Part shown: one piece after another, positions 45,540-57,734 of the stretch | Numbering within the stretch: position 1 is the stretch's first letter | How the letters are laid out: every line of letters starts with the position of its first letter | Source: Aurelia coerulea | Taxonomy: Eukaryota; Cnidaria; Scyphozoa; Semaeostomeae; Ulmaridae | Direction: 5' to 3' | Assembly: GCA_039566865.1 (NCBI GenBank) | Contig: CM076958.1 | Span: forward strand, 4,092,001 to 4,156,000 | Length of the DNA stretch: 64,000 bases | Position numbers and translations under genes: made by a program | The notes under the pieces: model-generated | What the model was told of the DNA's origin: nothing | What the model saw: only the letters and a program-made list of their open reading frames with translations | Databases searched by the model: none

Positions 45540-45957
45540 TCCTCTAGCTACAACTGTTCGAACCACCCTCCTTGACATACTGAATGCTGATTCATCAATT
45601 CAGGGCCTGCTGTTTTCCAGCAGTCAACAGTACCCATTTTACACCAGCCTTCCCACTTTGCCCTGGCAGATTCTACCTTTTGAGATAAGATACCCTTCAT
45701 ATCATGTTAGAAAATTTGCCAATGACATGACCTCCGATAGGCCTAATTGAGATATGATGTTTTTCTGTTTTGCAAGATAATTTGTTGGGCAATAAATTGC
45801 TGGTGACTGTATTGTTGCAGTTAGAAACAGCTTGCCAACGACTTAACTTCGTTATGAAGTACATTAATAGCGAACTGTTTCATCTAAATTAGGACCTTAT
45901 TTACAGAACTAGTTGGAGCAGGTGACATTGAATACCGATTCATTTGATGTGGTTTCT

Positions 45958-46740
45958 ACCGGGTGTCCCAAAAAAATGTATACAGATTTGACTGACTCCA
46001 GAGATTTAAATTTAGCTTTATTAATGGCTAATCACTCTCAAAATGTTCCTCGATAGTTAACGTGAACATAGATACCTTGTTTGTTGGTATTGGTGCTTTG
46101 AGAGCAGACATATCAATTTTTAAAGCTCAAATTTGCGCCCATTCGCAAACCTGAGCTTTGGCCTTTGGTCTCGGCAAATTCCTGAAGCACATCGAAATTA
46201 AGAACTGAAATTAATGAAAAATTAAGAAACTGCCCAATGGGCGACTAGGGGGTAACTTCTGGAAAACAGAATAACACAAGATCTAATATTGTTCAAATTT
46301 TATCAAGGCTATCGTTGATTTATACGCTGTGCCTTTAGAAATTGCTTATGGCAAAAAGCTAAAGCTCTGGTTTGCAGGAAGAAGCCAATTTGAGCTTCCT
46401 TTCATTTAACATTCTTTAATGTTGGTTATTGACATAGTTAAAAACCTATAAATTTAAAGCAACTAATTCAAACCAACTACATACTAAAATAATTACACGA
46501 TGTAAAGTATAGTATATAATGTCCTATCGGGTGTCCCAAAAAAAATTACTCCCGTTTCAAAAATTACCAAAATTCCATTATGAAACCTGTCAACTTGTTT
46601 TTTATCTCTTTTATCACTGATTAAAATAAATTTTGAGATGATAAAATGTTCGTTTTTGTTAACTATGGGGTATGAAATGACACGTTGAAAAACCTTATTC
46701 TGAGCTATAATCTTTTTAAGCAACATCGTAAATCTAGCCT
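45958..46740. repeat. GGGTGTCCC repeat cluster
   Basis: Two same-orientation starts, GGGTGTCCCAAAAAAATGTA at 45961 and GGGTGTCCCAAAAAAAATTA at about 46506, mark two partial elements of the CAGGGTGTCCC type. Neither has a clear right end. Confidence 0.45.
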
Positions 46741-48320
46741 AAGAACAATGTTATTGTGATTTTCTAGTTTCCATCAAGCCTATAATGATGGTTTGCATTT
46801 CTTCCTGACATTTGTGACCAAACCAGAAGCTTAAAAAACGAAGAGAAATTAACACAAATTTAGATTTCAATACAGACCCTTCTATAAACAGACAAGGAAC
46901 AATAGACGACTCAGCTAAAGATTGCATCAAGAAAGAACTTCTTTGTGTTTGAAAGACCTTCGATTGATCTGATTGGTCGATTTATCTTAGCATGAAAAGG
47001 ATCATGGTCCAAATTTCCTTGACTCTATCTTTACCGCATCGTCGATTATGTCTTACTAAAGTTTTCTAACTTAATTGGGAATACCCTACACTATGTCTCA
47101 GATCGATTCAAGCTACGTCACTCTTCCAAGACGTTACCAAATCTGCCGCATTTTAGGGGTACATGGTAGTTTTCAGTTGGAAGCCTCCGCGAAGCAACTT
47201 GACGAGATCGAGACTTAGCTGATGGGTTGTTCTGTCAAGAGAACTGATTGGTTGAGACAGAAACGTCAATCAAACATATGGTACATGGTAGTAATCAGTT
47301 AGAAGCCTCCGCAAAGCACTAACGGGACTTAGCTCGTTGGTTGTTCTGTCAAGAGAACTGATTGGTTGAGACAGAAACGTCAATCAAACATGAAAAATTC
47401 ATTGGAGCATGCGCACTGTAAACTTGATTCGTTCATACAGCGAAATGAACGTTTTTTTCTTTGTCAAAGTGTCATAAATAACTAATGAGAGCTTTTGCTG
47501 TAAATACAGTTAAGACGCACGTCAACATCTTACGCAAAAATTTTCCAACCGAAATATAGTTTCAAGGCTTTTCTTAGCTTTCCTTTATCCAGAACATTAA
47601 CAGGTCAAGTTCAACAATTCGTCATACATGTCATACTACTGGGGTACATCTCCGAACATCATTGCAAAATCCTTGGAAATATATGCATTCTCCATTGTAC
47701 GCCATGAATGTAGATGCTCAATAACAAAGGGCCCAGGATAGAGCCTTGTACAACATCAATAGTTCAATTATCTGGTCAACTGTTGGGCAACTTTGTATTT
47801 CAAACTGATGACATAAATTCATTCCATGTTGCTACGTCATAAAGGAATATGGAGACAAAAAAATAAGGTCAGGGCAAATTTCCTTGTCTGATAAATTGAC
47901 AATTTCAATAGAGCTTGGAAATTTGATGAAAACCTGCCAAATAGACATGAACCGCTGGCTGCAAGTATCTTGCAATAAGAAATCCTTTTGAAAGAAACTC
48001 TAAACTGGATTCTAAAAGGTTAAGAAATTGAACAAATGAACGTCCAAATCATTGAGAAACTTCCTGACATTTTACAAGATGTTAAAACTGGTTTCATTTC
48101 ACGAAATTAGACAAATTAAATCGCAAAAACTCAAAAGGAAATCACTATAGGGATACTTGAACTTCCTATGAAGAATTGCGTATAGTTTTATAAAAACTAA
48201 AGCTTCTTACGAATAATTGCGCATGATTTATAGAAGCTAAAACCCAGTTAAGTCTAATCTTAACCACTTGCAAAAGTTTGCGACAAAGACAAAAACAAAA
48301 CTTCTAATGATTTCACTCAC
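46741..48320. other. Intergenic, one direct duplication
   Basis: GGTACATGGTAGT and about 110 following bases, including TTCTGTCAAGAGAACTGATT, occur twice in tandem (about 47158-47277 and 47279-47391). No gene was recognised. Confidence 0.5.
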
Positions 48321-48460
48321 CAAACAAATATTAATTTCACCTCATCTGAGCCAAGATTCCTGCGATACTTGCGCTGGTAATTCACGGACAAGCAAAAATC
48401 GGGCGGCTTCAAGACATCCGTCAATGTGTCAACGAAAAGACGATTCTCATTGAAAGTGTT
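48321..48460 (-). CDS. Orphan exon candidate, unknown protein
   Basis: On the minus strand a 140-nt open block lies between an acceptor (TTAAGCGTCAG) and a strong donor (GTGAGT). It encodes NENRLFVDTLTDVLKPPDFC, then LSVNYQRKYRRNLGSDE. The codons are richer in CpG than the surroundings. No partner exon with matching phase was found and no family is recognised. It could be one exon of a dispersed gene or chance. Confidence 0.28.
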
Positions 48461-48789
48461 CTGACGCTTAAAAAATTAATGAGCACTATTTCGGCAAGAT
48501 TGATTCAGTAAACAGCAATTTATCGAAAGCAAACAATGCAAGGACCTGTTCGATAAGCAGGTAGACTGAATCAAACTCACAATATGCTCACTATGGGTAT
48601 TCATATGTTGATTTCACAATGATAGCAAGTCTTGAATGTTTTGCTAGTCACCCTGACATCGTACTGACAAAACGGTCAACATAAATTCTACTCGCTCGAG
48701 CGCTCGAGCGTGGGTCAACTTTTGAGGCAGGACGCGAAGGCGTATTGACGTCGAAGTGGAAAATTGCCAGCGCTAATGATTACTTCCGG

Positions 48790-48893
48790 GAATTTTTTAC
48801 CACGATCCTTTGCGTCTGACTTAATATCGATTGATTTCATCATAATGGTTGATTCATCATGGAACGCAAAGGATTGTCGTACAAAAATTCCTG
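48790..48893. repeat. Inverted repeat, GGAATTTTT arms
   Basis: GGAATTTTTTACCACGATCC pairs with GGATTGTCGTACAAAAATTCC over about 27 bp per arm. It lies next to a CpG-richer stretch with the palindrome CGCTCGAGCGCTCGAGCG near 48692. Confidence 0.55.
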
Positions 48894-49035
48894 ATGCCAC
48901 CTCTAGGACTTCAGCGCAATCATCTGTCTATAACCCAGGGAGCGCCGGTCTCACCTGAGTCCTGTTAGGGGTAAGGCTCGTTTCTCCTTTGCAGTGGTAT
49001 AGAAAAAATTTGTTTTCGTTAAGTGCACAAAATAC

Positions 49036-49980
49036 AGGGTATCCCAGAAAAAAATATACAGATTTGGCTGGGTCCAGCAGTGCGAATTTAGCTCTAGATG
49101 GCTAATCAATTTAAAATGTTCCTCGATGGTTACTGTAACTTGAACATTGATACCTCATTTGTTGATATGGTTGCTTTTAGAGCTAAAATATTGAGCTTGA
49201 AGGTTCAAATTTGCCTCTACGTCTAACCACAGCTTTGGCCTTCACTTCAGCCTAAGCAAATTCCTGAAGCACATCGAAATTTAAAACTAAACTTAAAGAA
49301 AACTGAAAAATAGCACAACGGGTAACTTCAGGCAAACAGGATATAATATGATCCAAGTATTTTCACATTTTATCAAGCGTGAGTGGCCGAGCGGCTTATA
49401 CGGTTTCCGTCAGGTGACTGAAGTTAAGTTCGGTCAAGTTAGGTCAAACTCCGAATGGGTGACTTCTCGGAGGCTAGACCTTATAACTCACCTCGTCGTC
49501 CTTCGCAAGGAACGTTAAACTAGGGGTTCCATGCCTGGATGCGGCATGCATAGTGGGCTTAAATTCGCTTTAAATAGCTAGAAATCTTTCCAGCCCACTT
49601 AAAACAAATAACTGAAAAATTGTATTGTTGATATATTTGCTGTGCTTCAAGAATTTGCTTAGGCCAAAACATCAAAGCTCTAGTTTGTAGGTGACAGCAA
49701 ATTTGAGCTTTCAACATTAATAACCTCAAAGCACCAATATCAACAAGCGAGGTATCTATGTTCAAGTTAACTATTGCAGAACATTTTGAGAGTGATCAGT
49801 CATTGATTAAAGCTAAATTCACATCGCTGCATCGAACCAATCTGTATACTTTTTTTTATCTATATTCAAGTTAACTATGGAGGAATATTTTGAGACTGAT
49901 AAGCCATTGCTCAAGGCTGAATTTACATCGCTAGAGCCAACCAAATCCGTATATATTTTTTGGACACTTGGTTTACTTTG
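49036..49980. repeat. CAGGGTATCCC element hosting a SINE
   Basis: Left CAGGGTATCCCAGAAAAAAA, right TATATATTTTTTGGACACTTG. Arms such as CAGATTTGGCTGGGTCCAGC pair with the right side. The family C SINE at 49374-49560 sits inside. Confidence 0.5.
49374..49560 (+). mobile_element. SINE with tRNA-like and 5S-like promoter segments
   Basis: It begins GAGTGGCCGAGCGG, the A-box context of Leu/Ser tRNAs. It continues CTGAAGTTAAGTTCGGTCAA and GAATGGGTGACTTCTCGG, which resemble the A box and C box of 5S rRNA genes. I recognise the pieces but not the family. Confidence 0.45.
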
Positions 49981-50496
49981 AGAAAGTTATCAGCATTGTA
50001 AAAGTAGAAAACTGAGTATGCGTCGTTTCCAGCTGTGTCGTGCTTATTTACACATCAGTTGTGAAAGGCGTATAAAATATATTAAATGAGACCCATGGTG
50101 TTGTGAGATGAATTTGCTTTCTTTCGTTACCCAAGATACAACCGCTTTAAACATGCACACCAGAGCTATAGTGGGCACACCACAGGCACACCACAGTTCA
50201 AATAAATTTGGAACGTTTGCCATGCTGGAGTTGAACTCAAATTATCAATAATGATTGATTAATTAATCAATTGATTCTTCATCTAAAGTCACATGCAATA
50301 GTTTATTTACAGCTAATTAAGGCCTACTAACGAAGAATGATTTAAGTTCTTTCAATCCTGACAACAATGTCAATTCTGATTTCATTTAGTGTGCTCACAA
50401 TCTACAATTCAGTCCAGCAATAAAGAAATTACGCCCGAATCACGCATAATTGCAAAGAATTCGGGGTAAGCCTAGGCAGAATAATTTCGCTTCTGC

Positions 50497-51508
50497 AGGG
50501 TGTCCCAAAAAATTCTTCGACGCTCGATAAAAAATTGAAAAATAACGATAAAATGAAGAGGCACTATGATGAGATAACCCGATTCCCGAGTTCTTTAATT
50601 AACCTTAAACACCAGAATCTTTGAAATCCGCTGAATCTTCTTGAAGCTACAAGCTTTGAAGTTCAAGTTTGTGCGAAAGCTGAAACAAGAGGCCTCTTAA
50701 TAGCATGAATAGTGGTGAAAGTAGCATGGGCTATCGTTTGCTTTGTTTCTCGTTTATTTCAGAGCAAACAAACTGGAATTTGAAAAGATTTTCGACAGCG
50801 TAACGCTCGAGCATATGGATTTAGATATCAAATGATTCAGTCTCTCGTCGATTATGCTTTCAATTAATTTTTTTGGAAAACATGCATTCTTTAGCAGATT
50901 TTTACAATATTTATAAGAATTAAATTACTTTTGAAGTCCTATTTGGTTTGCTCTTATATCAACGAGCGGTATAACATTGAATAACGTCTCTTTACCTTTA
51001 GAGCTGCATTGCATTGCAAGGGCCTGCAATGGGTCTCCGGTTACAGCTGTCGCATAAATGTGATATTTGAAAGCCCGTAAGTAAGCTAGAACTGTTTTAA
51101 ATGGCTTAAATTTAATTGTCTTCAGAGGCAGTATTCTTTGGAACGCTTTACCTGATGAGATAAAGTCAAGCCAATCTATATTTTCAAAATTCAAGTCAAA
51201 CAATGGAATGGAGACAGTTGTAATTGTAATATCTGTAAGTAGCTGAAATTGTAAATATTGTATATTTGTAAATAGTTGGTTTGAATTAGTTACCCTATTC
51301 TTAGAGTAAACTATACTTGTATCCAAGTTTAAAAAAATTCTTTATTATTATTATTATTTATAAAGCGAATTTTCAACGGATTTGCAAAATTATGGTGTCT
51401 AAAATTACTCTTAGGGACTGGGTTATATTCCCATGGACCTGTTCACGTTGTTGTTATTTTTCATTATTTAATTAAACGTCGAACAATTTTTTGGGGACAC
51501 CCTGTATA
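50497..51508. repeat. CAGGGTGTCCC element with internal 133-codon frame
   Basis: The ends CAGGGTGTCCCAAAAAATTC and TTTTTTGGGGACACCCTG are inverted, with CGTCGAA-type inner arms. The minus strand at 51326-50925 holds an uninterrupted 133-aa frame with no recognised domain; it lies wholly inside the element. Confidence 0.6.
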
Positions 51509-51540
51509 TCCCTTATACGCCCAACAAAGTCATGCAGTAC

Positions 51541-52640
51541 CGGGCGAGTCAATAAAAACAATCCCCGTTTGAAAGGTCACTGCTCCCTGGATATGAAGAC
51601 GATGATATCGGAAAATATATAGTTTAATGGTAGATATGTTCAAATCAATTTTAAAATTCACCTGATTGAAATCAGCCATTCCGTTCTGAAACTATGAGGG
51701 ACTTTCTCAAGAAAGCCTCTTCAAGAAACATTGAAAACGTGCCTAAAATCACGACCAAATTTTCCTAACATTTATGCCTTAGCCTCCTCTGCCTTAGCCT
51801 GCCTTACCATTTCTGCATTTTAACCCCCGTTTTTGTGAAAGTGTTCATACTAATCCGCACAAAAACGGCAAAAAATTGAGATTTTTGAAATTGCTGATGA
51901 GTTTCAGAAAACCGGAATAATGTGAACGCACAAAAACAGATATCTTTGACTCCGTACAGTAAATCCCCGCATCTAAGAACCTACTTTTTTGAGAGCTAGG
52001 CTGAAATAGGTTCTTATTTTAAAGGTACTAAGCCAAATTTCAAGGTATAATGGTTCTTATTTGAAGAGTACCTTGCGTGGGCCATTTTAGAACCTTCGTC
52101 AATGATTTTCAGCCCTATTATTTGTTTTGGCAAGGTTATAATATACCTAATAACCAATGCTAAGCTTTCAAACAGCAGGGGAGGAGATTCAGAGGACGTG
52201 AAGTAATTTCGACATGACACGGGAAAGGAGACAAAGACGGAAAACACATTTGAACTGAATGTGCAGCTTTTAAGAATTAAAGAAAAGTTTTCGAGGAAGA
52301 TTCACATAAAATTCATTCAAAGTTTATTTCAAATTAGACGTCAGGCGAGATTTACGATAACGCAACATTATTCATGGAAAACACTTCGATTGCTTCTATT
52401 CGCAGGCATTTCCACCTGACTGGAGGCAGAATAGTCTAGATTCCATGAAAGTTTCCACTAGCAAACAAAAACTTATCTTCCTTCAAAGAAATGAAACAAC
52501 TACTTTTTAGATAAAAGCTTTGAATATTTTGACGCAATCTACTTTAAAAGACAATAAGAAGTGTGAACCCAATTGAATGAAATAAGCTTCCTTGTTTTAA
52601 TACATCTTAATTGTATTCCTTTGTATCATATCTTTTAATT
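51541..52640. other. Intergenic with MITE fragments
   Basis: A GGGCGAGTCAATAAAAACAA end (31103/55173 family) is at 51543. A GATTTACGATAACGCAAC fragment is near 52350. No gene was recognised. Confidence 0.4.
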
Positions 52641-52654
52641 TAATTGTATCATAT

Positions 52655-53008
52655 CTTATCTAACTTAGGGTTGGTCTCGGTAAATTAACTTTTCAAAAAT
52701 TCAAACGCAATTTCAAGGATACTTTAAACCCAATGTGCCCTACCAACGACTACTTCCATACCACTTTAGTACCACGTAGAGATCTTTTCGCAGGAGTTTC
52801 TGCTTTATTACGACCACTTGGCCATACCAATCTTTCAAACGAGTTTCTAATGCAGATTTTATTGTATGGTGATAAAGATTTTCCCGATGGTATCAATAAA
52901 GATATACTTCTGTTAACTCATGGTCGGTTTGATAAGAAATCTAAAACTCGGTTGCAAGTCATACAAACACCTCGCTCCCCCTTTAAAGTAAATGTTCTTT
53001 CTTTGTAA
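52655..53008 (+). mobile_element. LINE ORF C-terminal remnant
   Basis: From about 52660 the plus strand reads FQKFKRNFKDTLNPMCPTND, then RRDLFAGVSALLRPLGHTN and LLYGDKDFPDG, ending in a stop at 53008. CPTND followed by RRDL..G and LLYGD is the C-terminal pattern of a LINE reverse-transcriptase protein. Internal residues after CPTND are deleted, so it is not functional. Confidence 0.55.
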
Positions 53009-53037
53009 TACGTTGTAAAAAGACAAAGATTCTAATT

Positions 53038-54330
53038 AGCTTACCAAGGCAGAAAACAGCTTGAAGGCAGGCACTCGGTCTGATGAGCAAGCTCACTCTT
53101 GAAAGAAAGGAGTCTTACGATGCCACAGTAAATTCTACACACTATCTGTAAAAAGACAAAGATTGCAATTAGCTTACCAAGGCAGAAAACTGCTTGAAGT
53201 CTGCCATTCAGTATGATAAGCAAGCTCACCCTTGAAAGAAAGCATTCTTACGATGCCGCAATAAATTCTGCTCACTATCTGCTGGTAAATATAGCTTTGG
53301 GGTCAGGGAGACTTATGGCTAGCTAATGGATCTTTAAATGTAGTTGTGTTGCATGATGAAAAATCACAAAAGATCTAGTCAGCTTACCAAGGCACAAAAC
53401 TGCTTGAAGACTGCCGCTTAGAATGATAAGCAAGCTCATCCTTGAAAGAAAGGAGTCTTACGATGCCACAACAAATTCTGCTCACTATCTGCTGGTAAAT
53501 ATAGCTTTGGGGTCAGGGAGACTTATGGCTAGCTAATGGATCTTTAAATGTAGTTGTGTTGTATGATGAAAAATCACAAAAGATCTAGTTAGCTTACCAA
53601 GGCAGAAAACTGCTTGAAGGCTGCCACTCAGAATGATAAAAAAACTCACCCTTGAAAGAAAGGAGTCTTACGATGCCACAACAAATTCTGCTCACTATCT
53701 TCTGGTAAATATAGTTCTGGGGTCAGGGAGACTTATGGCTAGCTAATGGATCTTTAAATGTAGTTGTGTTGTATGATGAAAAACCACAAAAGATCTAGTC
53801 AGCTTACCAAGGCAGAAAATTGCTTGAAGGCTGCCACTCAGAATGATAAGAAACTCACCCTTGAAAGGAAGGAGTCTTACGATGCCACAACAAATTCTGC
53901 TCACTATCCTCTGGTAAATATAGTTTGGGGTCAGGGAGACTTGTGGCTAGCTAATGGATCTTTAAATGTAGTCGTGTTGTATGATGAAAAACCACAAAAC
54001 GATCTAGTTAGCTTACCACGGCAGAAAACTGCTTGAAGGCTGCCACTCAGAATGATAAGAAACTCACCCTTGAAAGAAAGGAGTCTTACGATGCCACAAC
54101 AAATTCTGCTCACTATCTGCTGGTAAATATAGCTTTGAGGTCAGGGAGACTTATGGCTAGCTAATGGATTTTTAAATGTAGTTGTGTTGTATGATGAAAA
54201 CCACAAAAGATCTAGTCAGCTTACCAAGGCAGAAATATGCTTGAAGGCTGCCACTCAGAATGATAAGAAACTCACCCTTGAAAGAAAGGACCCTCAATGC
54301 TACAACAAAATCTGCACACTATCCGCTGGT
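53038..54330. repeat. Tandem array, seven copies, 210-bp period
   Basis: Units start with AGCTTACCAAGGCAGAAAAC at 53038, 53171, 53381, 53591, 53801, 54010 and 54218. The first period is 133 bp; the rest are 208-210 bp. Each unit contains GGAGTCTTACGATGCCACA and GGTCAGGGAGACTTATGGCT. Frames inside are periodic artefacts. Confidence 0.9.
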
Positions 54331-55170
54331 TAAAATAGTTCGCTTGACATGGGAAATTTCATCAATTCCCGCTGACTTCATACGAATTTATCTGTATGAA
54401 TTTGAATTAAATCGCAAACGATTATATTGGTTTTGGTAATTATTTTCAACAAATAGAGACCTGTACGTAGCAGGTACCGCGTAAATGAAGCCATTTTCTT
54501 TAGAAATGGATTATTTGAATACGAATACAACTCTATTCAATCACTCTAACGCACATCTGAGAACTTCTCCAAGGCCTGCTAAGTGGTACATGGCAACTCT
54601 AGACCGCAGAAAAACAGGTCATGCTGTTTTCGTGCTATAATAAACACAACTTAAAGGCTCTTTATTTTTTTGAATTGCCTAATCAAGTATCTTAACTGCG
54701 GTACTTACTGCCCTCAATCTTTCGTATCTACATCCACTGAGTTGCATTGATGTAGCTTCTCTCTTTAGATTCCTTGTTTCTTCTCCCTCTTCCCTCCTAT
54801 CGTCTTTATTCTTCTTGTTCTGAATTTTTACATCAAAGTTCGTCCTTAACAACTTAAAAAGCTGTGCTCCGCATGAACCTAAGGGAAGCCCAGCGTTTAG
54901 GGAGGCTCGTCATCGATTTTTTCCTAATAAGATGGTTTCAGTGAGCTAAAAATGCCCAAAGGGAGCCTGAAATGCGACAAATTTCCCGAGATTAGACGGG
55001 CTGCACCCCCCCCCCTAGCCCACTGCTTCTTACGCATATGGTGCTTGGGATTATCCCGATATTTTATCAAAATTGTCGAAAATGGGAATAGAAAATTGGT
55101 CTTAGAAAAATTTTCATTTTGCATCTAAAGCAATATCAGCAAATTAATGCTACGCTTACTCATAGTGACT
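54331..55170. other. Intergenic, nothing coding recognised
   Basis: AT-rich. A short GC-rich block at 54998-55024 (CTGCACCCCCCCCCC) resembles a hAT MITE end, but its partner was not found. Confidence 0.35.
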
Positions 55171-55172
55171 AC

Positions 55173-55748
55173 CAGGTGAGTAAAAAAAAGAATCCCCGCT
55201 TGATAGGCCACTGCTGCTCCCGGAATATCAAGGAATAATATTGAAAACTGTCTTGTTCTATTATTAATATGTTCAATTAGGCTCAGTAATTTACCCGACT
55301 TTAATCAGCCATTCCTTCCCGTGGATATGGGAGATTTTTGGCAGAAAGTTCCTTCCAAAACCTGCAAAAACGAGCGAAAACAAATCTTCCTTGGTTTTAC
55401 TTCCTAAAAATGATGACACTCATGTATTTTGTCCTCTTGAGAGAATGAAATCCCCTTGAATAGGTTATTGATACCAAGGGGAAGACTTGCTCATCCTCTC
55501 AAGATTGCTGTAAGGCCCGTGTAAAGCAGAATTGTTAGGGAACTTTAGGCATGTTTTTAAGGTTTCCTGAAGAGGCTTTCTCCAGAAAATCCCTCATAAT
55601 TTCAGAACGGAGTGGCCGATTTCAGTTAGGTAAATTTCAAAATGGATTTGGACATGTCTACCATTAAATTATCTATTTGCCGACATCATCGTCTTAATAT
55701 CCAGGGAGCCGTGACGTTTCAAACGGGGATTCTTTTTATTGACTCACC
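55173..55748. repeat. Full-length GGTGAGTAAAA MITE
   Basis: Left CAGGTGAGTAAAAAAAAGAA then TCCCCG. Right CGGGGATTCTTTTTATTGAC then TCACC. Subterminal arms include CTGCTCCCGG against CCAGGGAGCCG. Reference copy for the fragments at 31103, 33470, 36366 and 51541. Confidence 0.65.
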
Positions 55749-56898
55749 GAATCATACTAAAAATTACCAAGCATGGAAGCGAAATTCTTATATCATCCAG
55801 CATTGTTTCCCTATCACTTCCCATGAGGGAAATGAACATTTCCATTTTCCTTTAAGTTTTCCACAGAAACTTGTCCGTTCTGTCCGTTTACTATATATTT
55901 CCACGGAGAAACTACGGAGAAATTATGGTATTTTCTTCTGTAATGGCTTACGACTTTGAGCTAATCTGAGCCGGAGCCTTGATATTAAACATAAAATACA
56001 CAACGTTCATAATTGTTGACTGTTATTGCAAACTTTCAAAATGCAAGAACGACTCATCTGAAAAATCGTCCCAGAAATTTCAGATATTTTCTATGTCTAC
56101 ATTACAAGACACAACATTTGAAACTTAAAAATAATAATAAAAGTTGTTTGTTTGCACGTGCGGCTACAATAATTGACAAATACACAAAATATCTTTAAAT
56201 GAATGAATAGCCTAGAGCGTAATTTGCTTTTAGTATTTTCTTCTCGTACTGTAAATCTTCTTCATCAGAGTTGCAAAGTTTATCACTCAAAGAATGATTC
56301 TGGATTCAGGAAAACAATATTCTGTTTGAAATCTAGCTGAACAGAAGGACAGTTTTCCTTAACTTCAGAATTATTTCTGGCAGAAATTGGCCACCTGTTG
56401 TAACTTTATAGGGGATTTTCTTGAGAAGATCGCTTTCAAAATCCTTGAAAAATGGCCTAAAACCACAATCAAATTTCCCTCTAATTTTTCTGCCTTACAT
56501 CAATGGCTTGCAGCGCTTTGGCAGGTGATATTTTTATGGGGGAAGATAACTACCATTGTAACAAAATTGCAAAGGAGGATTTCATCCTCTCAAGAGGGCA
56601 ATACTTAAGCTAACATATTTACAGTAGGTTGTCATTCATTGCTGTGAGGCAGGAAAACCAGTGAAATTTGTTGACAATGGTAGATGTTTCAGGGATTTTT
56701 TGAAGAACACTTCTCCAGAAAATCTTCCATTAGTTCAGTTCAGGAAAGAAAGACCTGCCCTGCATTAAAGGGAATAGACTTGGCTATATTGACTAGCTGC
56801 TATAAATGGGCTAAAGAAACACCCGCAAACCCATCGTTTCTTTTGCTACACAATGAAAAGCATGTGTCAGAGTTGTCAAATACAATTAGATTGTATTC
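55749..56898. other. Intergenic, degenerate MITE pieces
   Basis: Segments near 56400-56600 and 56690-56760 echo the 55173 family (GGGGATTTTCTTGAGAAG, CAGAAAATCTTCC). No gene was recognised. Confidence 0.35.
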
Positions 56899-57201
56899 TT
56901 AAAGGGGCTGGGTCACGTAAAGTAAACAAACCTCTTTCGAAACGACGATTTTGCAGTTTTTTTGACAGGCCATATCAGACAGATTTTCCAATATTTTTCT
57001 CAAAATGAAAGTGCTATTTTGAAGGTGAACTCTTGAACCTCAGAAAGAAACAAACGAAACAACCATATGTTCTAAGATTGCAAAGATATTGATGGATTGC
57101 TAGTAGTAACTGTATTATGGATTCACCCCATCCACCAAAATTAACATATAGATCATAGAGATAAGAGATTTGTTTACGGTTACGTGGCCCAGCCCCTTTA
57201 A
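56899..57201. repeat. TTAA-bounded MITE
   Basis: TTAAAGGGGCTGGGTCACGT and ACGTGGCCCAGCCCCTTTAA are inverted, and the borders are TTAA, as at 1962-2114. No ORF. Confidence 0.7.
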
Positions 57202-57616
57202 CTTGGCCCAGCCCATGCCAGCTTTTAACTATGTTGATTCCCTTTAAGCCAGCTTATTTCAATGTATGGCAGTTTTTCAAATATCATGCATTTTTTCTAA
57301 TCACCCTGTATAATTGATCAGAATTATAGAGCACGGTCAAATTATAGCTTTCGCGGGGCAACAATGACATAACAATGTTCTTCAGTTATTCAAGCTGTAC
57401 CAGAAGTCGTCTGTCTGATGGGCATGAAGCAATCAAACTAACTCTACACTAAAGTCGTTTTCATGACCATTCCACATTGTCTTTGAACTCCAAAACTCTA
57501 GTTTGTATACAAGCAGCTCTGTTGGTCATCCATTTAATTCCATCCAGCAGCAGAACTGCTTCAGCATAAAAACTAAAAAATGTACAAACCATTGTGCTGC
57601 ATTTTCTAATAATTTG

Positions 57617-57734
57617 TCATAACCTCTCTTCGGTCGTTTCTTTTGCTTGAAGCTTCATTTTTGCAACCCTTCGTCTGTCAATATCTTTCTTTGCTAAGAT
57701 GAAACAACTGATTCCTCCAACAACTGCTAGCACC
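57617..57734 (-). CDS. Small membrane protein exon 2
   Basis: Encodes VLAVVGGISCFILAKKDIDR, then a basic/acidic tail ending TTEERL and TGA. The first G completes the Trp13 codon begun in exon 1. Confidence 0.6.

Noticed and set aside
53764..54036. Plus-strand 90-codon frame and similar frames in the 53-54 kb array
   Set aside because: They read through repeat units and recur with the 210-bp period, so they are repeat artefacts.
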